This document shows, piece after piece, positions 1 through 4,901 of a stretch of 6,618 nucleotides of DNA (its first letter is position 1; every line of letters begins with the position of its first letter). This DNA is from Bacteroidota bacterium. Lineage in GTDB: Bacteria > Bacteroidota > Ignavibacteria > Kapaibacteriales > UBA2268. The stretch spans positions 1-6,618 of the forward strand of contig JAKIZN010000089.1 of NCBI GenBank assembly GCA_022708005.1, written 5' to 3'. The notes below the pieces were generated by a model. That model did not search any database. It was not told the origin of the DNA and saw only the letters and a list, made by a program, of their open reading frames with translations. The translations under genes and the position numbers were made by a program.

Positions 1-84
1 GCTTGGCTTATCCAAAAATTGCCACGCTATAAATGCTCCGAGCAAAAACGATATTATTAGCGGCGCCATGTATTTAGCTTTCAT
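1..84 (-). CDS. Partial membrane protein with one N-terminal helix (spanin-like candidate)
   Basis: Only the first 28 codons lie in the window; the gene continues beyond base 1. The reading frame opens with ATG at 84, overlapping the end of the preceding 155-residue gene by 11 bases, which suggests translational coupling. A second in-frame ATG at codon 6 is an alternative start. Residues 1 to 5 are basic (MKAKY), residues 7 to about 24 form one hydrophobic helix, and a polar stretch (DKPS) follows. This N-in, single-helix start fits an inner-membrane spanin of the Rz type or any small bitopic protein. With no C-terminal part visible I cannot assign a function. Confidence 0.55.
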   Translation of the reverse strand, partial: MKAKYMAPLIISFLLGAFIAWQFLDKPS

Positions 85-541
85 CGTTTGCCTCAAATTT
101 GACGTAAAGCACACAAAATAAATTTAAAGCATTCTCTGCCGAGCTTATATCTATAGTTATCACGTCGCCGTCGAACACATCAGTTGGCTCGAGAAAATTC
201 AGTTCTGCAATTTCATTTTTTACATATACAGAACTTGCGCCGCTGATGTCAGTTCCATTTACTTTTATTGCTAAATTAAGCGAACCCGTTTCGGTGCCGA
301 AAGCGGCTGCAATTATCTTAGCTTTTTGCGACGTATCGCATTTGATGATCGCAGGGAATAAATATTCCGAAGAGTAGATTAAGCCGTATTTAGACATATT
401 AATAGGCAAAATCAGGCAGCTATTGCTTGCTGTCGAACTTTCTTCGATTATTCCGATTAAGTCTCGCTGCGAAGAAATATCTCCGCAAATGTTTCCCCAA
501 TGCGTGATTTGCTCAATGTTTGGGAATAGTGAATATGGCAT
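74..541 (-). CDS. Small putative phage virion protein, unknown family
   Basis: This 155-residue protein belongs to no family I recognise. It has no signal peptide or membrane helix. The second half (about residues 65 to 150) alternates hydrophobic and polar residues, with a core containing KVNGTDISG and a later DGDVITIDIS stretch ahead of a hydrophobic strand at the end. That layout resembles the beta-sandwich domains of phage tail-fibre, spike or decoration proteins, but this is inference from pattern only. The ATG lies 8 bases after the stop of the upstream gene and is preceded by GAGGT. Its start region is almost identical to that of the gp36-like gene. Its end overlaps the next gene by 11 bases. 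The location in a virion gene cluster supports a structural or host-recognition role. Confidence 0.7.
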   Translation of the reverse strand: MPYSLFPNIEQITHWGNICGDISSQRDLIGIIEESSTASNSCLILPINMSKYGLIYSSEYLFPAIIKCDTSQKAKIIAAAFGTETGSLNLAIKVNGTDISGASSVYVKNEIAELNFLEPTDVFDGDVITIDISSAENALNLFCVLYVKFEANDES

Positions 542-552
542 AGCTACCTCTA
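532..552 (-). repeat. Repeated translation-start module, copy 2
   Basis: Read on the minus strand, this stretch contains the stop codon TAG of the upstream gene, then an AGGT-type ribosome binding site, then GCTATGCCATAT at the start of the 155-residue gene. The same block occurs at about 2341 to 2363 around the start of the gp36-like gene, with one difference in about 20 bases (A here, G there). Both genes therefore start MPY. Confidence 0.7.
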
Positions 553-900
553 TTGCTTAAAACAAATTCTCGAATCGGCAGAGCCTGCCAAAGTTCCATT
601 AGATTTATAAATAATTTTGATAAAGTTAATATACGCTGCAATTTTAAAAATCCACGAATCGTGGCAAGTATCGCTTTTATTGACATTTATCGCGGCGCCG
701 ATTGCGGGCGAAGTGCCGTCGGTAGAGCCGATTATAGTGAATTGCCCTTGCATTGCTCCAGCCACATTTCGCCAGCAAATTTCTAAAGTGTTCGCCGAAA
801 TGCTACTTCTGCTGCCGCTCACGCTTGGCATATTGATTCGTAAATACTCGGTCTCGAAGTCGTCCGATAAGTCCTTGTTTTTAAATATATATTGTATCAT
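550..900 (-). CDS. Small putative phage virion protein, unknown family
   Basis: This 116-residue protein has no signal peptide or membrane helix. It contains a run of short beta-like segments: TLEICWRN (about 38 to 45), then QGQFTIIGSTDG (about 51 to 62), then a DSWIF motif, then FIKIIYKSNGTLAGSAD near the end. A tryptophan-rich strand followed by a G-x-F-x-I-x-G-S-x-D-G turn and a long final strand is common in small virion decoration and tail proteins, so a structural role is likely by pattern and context. I cannot name a family. The ATG at 900 follows a purine-rich AAAAGAGAAACG stretch that is a weak ribosome site. An 84-base gap with a strong hairpin separates it from the endolysin gene upstream. 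Plus-strand frames across the same bases look like shadows. Confidence 0.65.
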   Translation of the reverse strand: MIQYIFKNKDLSDDFETEYLRINMPSVSGSRSSISANTLEICWRNVAGAMQGQFTIIGSTDGTSPAIGAAINVNKSDTCHDSWIFKIAAYINFIKIIYKSNGTLAGSADSRICFKQ

Positions 901-924
901 TATCGTTTCTCTTTTTTTTATGAT

Positions 925-974
925 GGCTTTGGGCTATTAAATTGAGAAAAAAGTAAAAGCAATAGCCCAAAGCC
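925..974 (-). terminator. Perfect 14-bp hairpin between endolysin and downstream gene
   Basis: GGCTTTGGGCTATT at 925 to 938 is exactly complementary to AATAGCCCAAAGCC at 961 to 974, with a 22-base loop. It starts 10 bases after the endolysin stop codon. Read on the minus strand, the stem is followed by an A-rich tract and the ribosome site of the next gene, not by a T run, so it does not look like a standard intrinsic terminator. It could be a weak attenuator, an mRNA processing or 3'-end stabilising hairpin, or a protein site. The structure is certain in the sequence; the function is not. Confidence 0.5.
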
Positions 975-984
975 TAAAATTTAT

Positions 985-1569
985 TTAACTTGAAAATCCA
1001 ATTATGCCACGAAATTTCAGCCGCCCTAAAGGATGCCGAAGATTTCTTTTTTGCACAAAAACGCCTTGGCAAGCCTTGCCATCAATATTTTTTGAGCTAT
1101 TGAAAGCTATAGTTTGGACAAATCCAGAGCTTAGCACTTTATCGATAAATTCAATATGTCCAAATATCGTATTAGCTCGTCGCCAAACGATGAAATCATA
1201 CCGCTTAGCGGCTGATTCGGATTTTGTGCCGTTGCGTTTTGCATAATCGAAAATCTTGTTTGCCAGCCCTGTTCGTGGAAAAGGTATTGCCGATAGCGGA
1301 AGATTTAGCTTATAGCAGGCTTCTTTGAATGACCACCATAAGCCTGCGGCGCAATATGGCGAACGTGGCGGATTGCCCACCGCTATAGAATATTTCTCAA
1401 CTTCGCCGTCGTTTGCTCCACTTTTTTCGATTATCCCAACTTGCGATTTAGCAACTTTCGCGGCTTCGATTAGCAAACTGCTATTGCAGTAAAGGCAATA
1501 TTTCGTTGCGGCTATCCCTGAAATTGGCACAATCAATATAAAGAAAAATATGGCAACAAGCTTTTTCAT
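985..1569 (-). CDS. Secreted CHAP-type peptidoglycan hydrolase (phage endolysin)
   Basis: The 194-residue product starts with a clear Sec signal peptide: MKK, then a hydrophobic core to about residue 18, with a likely cut after GIAA (19 to 22 region). The mature part resembles CHAP/NlpC-P60-like cysteine amidases found in phages: the IEKSGANDGEVEKY segment (47 to 60), a catalytic-type cysteine in PYCAAGLWW (Cys73), a histidine in FGHIEFID (His138), and a polar Asn157 after the AF strand. A CxxC pair (Cys25, Cys28) sits just after the signal. It would cut peptidoglycan at host lysis, and the signal peptide would let it reach the periplasm without full dependence on a holin pore. The gene lies 19 bases after a three-helix membrane protein that is a candidate holin. 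The ribosome site is weak (AGGA, 12 bases from ATG). Whether it is an amidase or endopeptidase cannot be told. Confidence 0.8.
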   Translation of the reverse strand: MKKLVAIFFFILIVPISGIAATKYCLYCNSSLLIEAAKVAKSQVGIIEKSGANDGEVEKYSIAVGNPPRSPYCAAGLWWSFKEACYKLNLPLSAIPFPRTGLANKIFDYAKRNGTKSESAAKRYDFIVWRRANTIFGHIEFIDKVLSSGFVQTIAFNSSKNIDGKACQGVFVQKRNLRHPLGRLKFRGIIGFSS

Positions 1570-1588
1570 TTTTTTAATAATCCTATAT

Positions 1589-1894
1589 TTATACTTGAGT
1601 GAAATATACGCCCATCACGGCAAGCCCGATGCAAATATGAACACCCAGAAATATACTGCCCAGAGTGTTCCACATTTGAGTGCGAGTGAAATCAACTTTT
1701 GTATAGACAAATGCAGCAAATCCCGAAAGCCCCAGCGCAATTGCCTCAAAAAGCACTATCAGCATAGCCGTATTAATAACTTCATGCGAGAAGTTCATTG
1801 CCACTGCAACGGCTGCAATCAAGGCTATCCAGAGCGAGTTCCTGCGGGCAAATCCCCAGACTTTTTCTAAAGCAAGTTTATTTTGAAATTTCAT
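1589..1894 (-). CDS. Small three-helix membrane protein, candidate holin
   Basis: The 101-residue protein has a basic N-terminus (about residues 1 to 18, with K and R residues) and three predicted membrane helices at about 20 to 35, 42 to 64 and 77 to 98, joined by short loops (SHE and TKVDFTRTQMWN). Size and three-helix topology match class I holins, and the gene sits directly before a signal-bearing endolysin, so a holin role is a reasonable inference. No sequence motif proves it, since holins are highly diverse. It follows the gp36-like gene with a 20-base gap. Only a weak AGAG site precedes the ATG. The overlapping plus-strand frame is cysteine- and histidine-rich without any plausible fold and is taken as a shadow. 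Confidence 0.7.
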   Translation of the reverse strand: MKFQNKLALEKVWGFARRNSLWIALIAAVAVAMNFSHEVINTAMLIVLFEAIALGLSGFAAFVYTKVDFTRTQMWNTLGSIFLGVHICIGLAVMGVYFTQV

Positions 1895-1914
1895 TTTATT
1901 ATTCTCTGAAATTA

Positions 1915-2352
1915 TTATTCCCTAAAATCCCTAAATTCTTCGAGTTGCTCTTCTGTAAAATAATTTTTACGAAAAGCGTTATTGCTAATAATTTTCGATG
2001 GCGATGCCGCTCCCGCAAGTATGATTTTGCCTTTAGCGATACTTTCAAGCAATTTAACTGCTTCCGATTTGCGAGATAGCACTTCGTTTGGCACAAATGA
2101 GTCGCGGTATTTCATTGCGTATAAGTTGTATATAGTCAAGCTAATTGCGATAAAAATTATAGTTGCGCAGCCGTCGCTTATTGGCAACTCATACCGCCCA
2201 AATAAGTAAGCATTGATTAAAGCATCGGCGGAAGCGATTGCCGCTTCCACCTTATTTGTATCAATGGTCTCGCCGCTTGGGTCGCCCGTGAGCATAGCCA
2301 ATTCGCTTTGCGATAGCTCGCCTAATATGTTGCTTTGCTCGATATATGGCAT
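1915..2352 (-). CDS. Mu gp36-like (DUF1320) head-tail connector protein
   Basis: The 145-residue product carries the hallmarks of the DUF1320 / Mu gp36 family: a helical N-terminus, then IASADALINAYLFGRYELPIS, matching the family pattern of A-s-x-x-I-x-x-Y-L-x-x-R-Y-x-L-P, and later RKSEAVKLLESIAKGKIIL, matching the A-x-x-L-x-x-I-x-x-G-x-i-x-L segment. Members are small virion proteins thought to act at the head-tail interface. I chose the ATG at 2352 (MPYIEQSNI) rather than an in-frame ATG at 2403, because 2352 directly follows an AGGTGG ribosome site and the longer form would overlap the upstream cement gene by 43 bases. The stop of that gene (TAG at 2361) is 8 bases before this start. The C-terminal end is acidic and helical (EEQLEEFRDF). 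Confidence 0.85.
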   Translation of the reverse strand: MPYIEQSNILGELSQSELAMLTGDPSGETIDTNKVEAAIASADALINAYLFGRYELPISDGCATIIFIAISLTIYNLYAMKYRDSFVPNEVLSRKSEAVKLLESIAKGKIILAGAASPSKIISNNAFRKNYFTEEQLEEFRDFRE

Positions 2353-2363
2353 AGCCACCTCTA
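2341..2363 (-). repeat. Repeated translation-start module, copy 1
   Basis: On the minus strand this holds the cement gene stop TAG fused to the ribosome site AGGTGG, then GCTATGCCATAT at the start of the gp36-like gene. It matches the block at 532 to 552 at 19 of 20 bases. It also decides the start of the gp36-like gene. Confidence 0.7.
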
Positions 2364-2702
2364 CGGCACAAGGAATATTTTGACTATTCCGGAGCCGACG
2401 CAAGTTTCCAAAGCTCTGCCGTTGATTGCGTCGCCTTCTCCTGCGGGCTTGGCTTTGCCGTGAGCATCGCTTGTCAAAGCATCGCCTGCGGCAACGGTTT
2501 GCGAAGTTTCAATTGGCACGCTGCCGAGCGTGATTATAGAAGCAAAACTGCCCTCCCGCCAAGTCTTTTCGACCGAGCCAAATGATTTTTCGCCGTCGCC
2601 GCACACTTTGCCAGAGAAATCTACAAATCGGAACTCCGGCAATAGCTCATCTGCTTGCACTGTGATTTTCAATAGCGGCTGATATGTTACTTTGTTCAAC
2701 AT
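2361..2702 (-). CDS. Capsid cement/decoration protein, DUF2190-like
   Basis: The 113-residue product lies right after the major capsid gene, where many phages encode the small protein that binds and stabilises the expanded shell. Its second half, from about residue 65, reads SQTVAAGDALTSDAHGK and then INGRALETCVGSGIVKIFLV. This fits the DUF2190 pattern of a-G-D-x-L-x-x-D-x-x-G-k followed by G-x-A-l-e and a final hydrophobic strand. The first half is a set of short strands with a WREGSFASI segment. The start is one base past the capsid gene stop, and its ribosome site (AGGAAGGA) lies inside the last capsid codons, so the two are likely translationally coupled. It could alternatively be an unrelated decoration fold; the DUF2190 link is by eye. 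Confidence 0.75.
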   Translation of the reverse strand: MLNKVTYQPLLKITVQADELLPEFRFVDFSGKVCGDGEKSFGSVEKTWREGSFASIITLGSVPIETSQTVAAGDALTSDAHGKAKPAGEGDAINGRALETCVGSGIVKIFLVP

Positions 2703-2703
2703 A

Positions 2704-3657
2704 TTATCCTTCCTCCTCTTCTATTTCTACAATTGTATTATTTATCAAAAAAGCTGCATCGGGCGAAGTTACTTTGATGCAATAATTATCCGTATTGCGC
2801 AAAACTTTGACTTTCCCGCCTGCTTCGTAATAAACATCTATTTCGGGCATTCCTTTTTTGCGTAATGTATAGCCAAAACTCGGATTTAGCTCTGACCGCT
2901 GACTGCGGTCGCTCAAATCTGAATATGCGAGCACAATATTATTACCCCACGCATCTGCAAACGTATCGCCATCGGGCGAATAAACAGAAGTTGCGATTTT
3001 CACTATAGGAATATCGAATAAATCGCTTATAATCTGCGTGCTAACGGTAATCGAGCCAGAATACTTGATTTTTTCGGCAATAGATATATCCGATAATATT
3101 GATTGATAAGTTGAATTGCTGATTATCATAATATTTGGGAAAACGCCGATATTCAGCCTAAGCGAGTTGATAGCATCGCGAATGATTTGCGCAGGCGACC
3201 CGCCAGTATTGAAAGCATTAGTTTCGTCTAATACAACTTTAGAACCTTCGGCAAAATTTGCTGGATTTGTAACGTAGTTTGCTATTTCCAACTCGCGGTC
3301 AAGCTCGATAATGTCGCAAAGTTCTTTAACTGTGCGTTGCTCGAACTTATAGAAGTCGTTGCTGCTTTCTTCTTCAAGGTAATCCACCGCCATTTCGATG
3401 TCTTTCTCAGTGCATTCATATTCTAATAAATCTAAATTAGTCAATGGGATACGGTTAGAGCTGCTGCCAGTTGCCCTCTCAACATTTCGCTTGATAAAGG
3501 CAGATTTGCCAAAGCTTGGGATTCGCCCTTTGCTTTTGCTAACTTCGACTATCGGGAAAAGATACTGTCCCACTAAATTATTATTGGAATAGCCTTGAGC
3601 CAAAGTAGTTAGAACGGGATCTAGCGTCCTCATTTCAGATGCAAAATTATTTGCCAT
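2704..3657 (-). CDS. Major capsid protein (lambda gpE-like family)
   Basis: The 317-residue product matches the gpE-type major capsid family (usual length about 310 to 350), with the HK97-type shell fold implied by family membership. Visible signatures are LDPVLTTLAQGYSNNNLVGQ (12 to 31) followed by LFPIVEVSKSKGRIPSFGK (33 to 51), the long helix with IELDRELEIANYVTNP (117 to 132), the PNIMIISNSTYQSILSD segment (174 to 190), then EKIKYSG, and a C-terminal CIKVTSPDAAFLINNTI segment (293 to 309). The first residues MANNFASEMRTLD look like the start of the N-arm. The ATG at 3657 sits 4 bases from a perfect AAGGAGG, the strongest ribosome site in the block, as expected for the most abundant virion protein. 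The very C-terminus is acidic (EIEEEEG), partly because the sequence doubles as the ribosome site of the next gene. Confidence 0.9.
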   Translation of the reverse strand: MANNFASEMRTLDPVLTTLAQGYSNNNLVGQYLFPIVEVSKSKGRIPSFGKSAFIKRNVERATGSSSNRIPLTNLDLLEYECTEKDIEMAVDYLEEESSNDFYKFEQRTVKELCDIIELDRELEIANYVTNPANFAEGSKVVLDETNAFNTGGSPAQIIRDAINSLRLNIGVFPNIMIISNSTYQSILSDISIAEKIKYSGSITVSTQIISDLFDIPIVKIATSVYSPDGDTFADAWGNNIVLAYSDLSDRSQRSELNPSFGYTLRKKGMPEIDVYYEAGGKVKVLRNTDNYCIKVTSPDAAFLINNTIVEIEEEEG

Positions 3658-3668
3658 ATAGCCTCCTT
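3658..3668 (-). promoter_or_regulatory. Strong ribosome binding site for the major capsid gene
   Basis: On the minus strand AAGGAGG occupies 3668 to 3662, four bases from the ATG at 3657. Other starts in the block have weaker or partial sites, so this likely sets high capsid protein output. A T8 run just upstream, after the protease stop, has no hairpin and is not a terminator. Confidence 0.75.
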
Positions 3669-3679
3669 ATTAAAAAAAA

Positions 3680-4561
3680 TTATCTGCTAATTACTTGATG
3701 TATTGCGGATTCGTAAGTCATTTCAGGAAAACTTGCCAAAAGCGCAAGCGCTTTATTATGAAGGTCTAACCTATCTTCGACCACATTTTTGCCCTCAAAT
3801 TCATTATTGGATAGCGGCTTGGCTGCCGTTATATTGATTGGTTTAAACAAACTTGACGGCTTCAAAGCATCGAAGAACTCTATCAAATCTGCCTTTAGGT
3901 CTGGCGCAGCGGAAAACTCACTGTCATTATTAGCGTCGTCGGCTTTGTCGAGCAGAGAAAGGATTTTGTTTATGGCAAAATCAGACTTTTGCAGATAGCT
4001 ATTTTTATCGAAAAATGATTCTGCAAATTCGCGATTTCGCCTTGACGCGTCAATTTTCTTTAGCTGCTTATTTTCGGCTTTCAGCTTTTCTATTTCGCTT
4101 TGCAGCGATTCAATCACTTGGCTATCTTGCTCTATTTCTTGCTGCGTCAATTCCAGCGAAAATAGCAGATAATCGCCATTATCTTCAAAGCTGACATCTT
4201 TCAATCCCTGCACTGCGGGCTGTGCTGCACCGAGCAAACCAACGTGCCTGAGCAGCAAATCGGGCGAGAGAGCTATCGATACTTTCTTGTATTTGCCTTG
4301 CTTGATTTCTTGGATAATCTCGTTCGACATACCTTTTATTTTTGCAAGAATTATATTGCCACGCCTTGCCAATCGCTCTACCCAGCCGTGAGCGGGCGCA
4401 TCGTTTGGCGGATGCCCTTTGACAAGCGGAGCGGAATAGCCATTCTCGCTTACCTCGCTGTTGTACTTCAAGACTATTTCGGCAATATTATTAGCCGAGT
4501 AGGAAGCTGTTTTGCCTCTGCTGTCGGTAAATGTTCCAACTTTAAATATTTCGAGCCACAT
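3680..4561 (-). CDS. Head maturation protease fused to scaffold (Mu I-like)
   Basis: The 293-residue product combines a protease and a scaffold, as in phage Mu gpI and similar proteins. The protease part (about 1 to 135) has a KGHPP motif with His50, then APAHGWVERL, then KYKKVSIAL with Ser95, and LLRHVGLLGAAQPAVQGL with His106. These match the conserved G-H-P, v-S and r-H-V-a-l-L-G blocks of this family, and His50, Ser95 and His106 are candidate catalytic residues. Residues about 138 to 172 form a charged coiled coil (EIEKLKAENKQLKK), typical of the scaffolding part. A variable linker and a C-terminal helical tail (DLHNKALALLASFPEMTYESAIHQV) complete it. It would shape the procapsid, then cleave scaffold and perhaps capsid N-termini. 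The capsid gene follows after 22 bases. The ATG at 4561 has a modest AGGA site 8 bases away. This is the first gene of the block; terminase and portal genes are missing upstream. Confidence 0.88.
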   Translation of the reverse strand: MWLEIFKVGTFTDSRGKTASYSANNIAEIVLKYNSEVSENGYSAPLVKGHPPNDAPAHGWVERLARRGNIILAKIKGMSNEIIQEIKQGKYKKVSIALSPDLLLRHVGLLGAAQPAVQGLKDVSFEDNGDYLLFSLELTQQEIEQDSQVIESLQSEIEKLKAENKQLKKIDASRRNREFAESFFDKNSYLQKSDFAINKILSLLDKADDANNDSEFSAAPDLKADLIEFFDALKPSSLFKPINITAAKPLSNNEFEGKNVVEDRLDLHNKALALLASFPEMTYESAIHQVISR

Positions 4562-4594
4562 AAATTAAATCCTAAAAGTAATAAACTCACAACG

Positions 4595-4625
4595 CAAAAC
4601 TAATCCGCAATCTGCCTTACGACAA
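4595..4625 (-). promoter_or_regulatory. Candidate Bacteroidota-type promoter for the phage block
   Basis: On the minus strand TTG (4625 to 4623) is followed after 20 bases by TAGTTTTG (4602 to 4595). This fits the -33 TTG and -7 TAnnTTTG pattern of the primary sigma factor of Bacteroidota. It would give a leader of roughly 25 to 30 bases before the protease ATG at 4561. The host group is itself inferred, so this remains a candidate. Confidence 0.4.
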
Positions 4626-4710
4626 GAAAACCAAAGCAATACGCTTTAAAAATTATTTGCGAATGTTTGAAAATTTTGATTATAAATAATGCAATAGAAA
4701 CATTGTACTT

Positions 4711-4738
4711 TAGGCAAGGGAGCATGCTCCCTTGTCTA
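4711..4738. repeat. Perfect 20-bp palindrome within a 28-bp inverted repeat
   Basis: CAAGGGAGCATGCTCCCTTG at 4715 to 4734 is an exact palindrome centred on GCATGC. Flanking bases extend the symmetry to 4711 to 4738 with a single G:T mismatch at 4714/4735. It is markedly GC-richer than the AT-rich surroundings. With no T run next to it on either strand it is not a standard terminator, and in a divergent region none is needed. It could be an operator for a dimeric regulator of either gene block, a dispersed REP-like element, or a protein binding mark at the phage edge. Confidence 0.7.
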
Positions 4739-4754
4739 TACGCTGTTTCTCTAG

Positions 4755-4768
4755 AAAAATCGATTTTT
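4755..4768. repeat. 14-bp AT-rich palindrome
   Basis: AAAAATCGATTTTT is exactly self-complementary. Its simple A/T composition makes chance occurrence quite possible. It lies 20 bases to the right of the longer palindrome and could be a second regulatory site. Confidence 0.35.
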
Positions 4769-4891
4769 TAATCTCGCCTAAATCCACGCTATAAACTGAC
4801 TTGATATGATTTGCATAGCATCGCCATAAAAAACTTTCTATTTTTTTTCAGATAAGTTTTTGTATTTTTGAGATAACCGTAAACGCACATT

Positions 4892-4896
4892 GGAGG
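4892..4896 (+). promoter_or_regulatory. Ribosome binding site that fixes the exonuclease start
   Basis: GGAGG lies 5 bases before the ATG at 4902. An in-frame TTG at 4890 overlaps this site and is therefore very unlikely to be the true start. Confidence 0.8.
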
Positions 4897-4901
4897 AACA
4901 A

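Larger units (their letters stand above)
1..4561 (-). mobile_element. Prophage-like or GTA-like head and lysis gene block (right edge)
   Basis: Eight complete minus-strand genes and one partial gene form a compact unit: protease-scaffold, major capsid, cement, gp36-like connector, candidate holin, endolysin, two small putative structural proteins and a membrane protein. The order protease, capsid, decoration, connector is the standard late-gene order of tailed phages, and four of the products carry recognisable phage family signatures. Spacing is phage-like, with gaps of 1 to 22 bases, one 84-base gap and one 11-base overlap. No integrase, tRNA or attachment repeat is seen at the right edge. 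Terminase and portal genes, expected just upstream of the protease, are absent, because host-type genes lie there. The left boundary is outside the window. I infer a prophage remnant or a gene-transfer-agent-like locus; base composition by eye is similar to the adjacent host genes. Confidence 0.75.
4562..4901. other. Divergent intergenic region between phage block and host genes
   Basis: No coding frame of credible quality lies in these 340 bases. The region is AT-rich and holds the candidate phage promoter (4595 to 4625), a 20-bp perfect palindrome (4715 to 4734), a 14-bp AT-rich palindrome (4755 to 4768), poly-T stretches near 4841 to 4848, a weak promoter-like TATTTTTG at 4863 to 4870 and the ribosome site of the exonuclease gene. 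No tRNA gene, attachment-like repeat or transposon end is visible. Confidence 0.7.

Noticed and set aside
617..940. Plus-strand open frames (617-940 and 553-786) opposite the 116-residue gene
   Set aside because: They lie antisense in a same-direction minus-strand gene series and show no clear ribosome site or domain pattern; the minus-strand frame has a virion-like pattern and tight spacing to its neighbours.
1550..1870. Plus-strand open frame opposite the three-helix membrane protein, rich in Cys and His
   Set aside because: It looked briefly like a zinc-binding protein, but the minus-strand frame gives three clean membrane helices and fits the operon; the Cys/His content is a by-product of the antisense reading.
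2352..2403. Longer start for the gp36-like gene at 2403
   Set aside because: It would add 17 residues overlapping the cement gene without a ribosome site, while the ATG at 2352 has AGGTGG directly upstream.
4244..4603. Plus-strand open frame opposite the start of the protease-scaffold gene
   Set aside because: It covers the conserved protease motifs on the other strand and has no recognisable features of its own.
4711..4770. Palindrome plus downstream T run as an intrinsic terminator
   Set aside because: The T run begins about 26 bases after the stem instead of immediately, and no gene on the plus strand ends nearby.
22..4795. 12-bp direct repeat CCACGCTATAAA at 22-33 and 4784-4795, considered as attachment sites flanking the block
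   Set aside because: About one 12-bp match is expected by chance in a window of this size, the left copy lies inside a coding frame, and no integrase or tRNA supports it.
4863..4870. TATTTTTG as the -7 element of an exonuclease promoter
   Set aside because: It fits TAnnTTTG but there is no TTG at the right distance upstream and the surrounding T-rich sequence makes chance matches likely.
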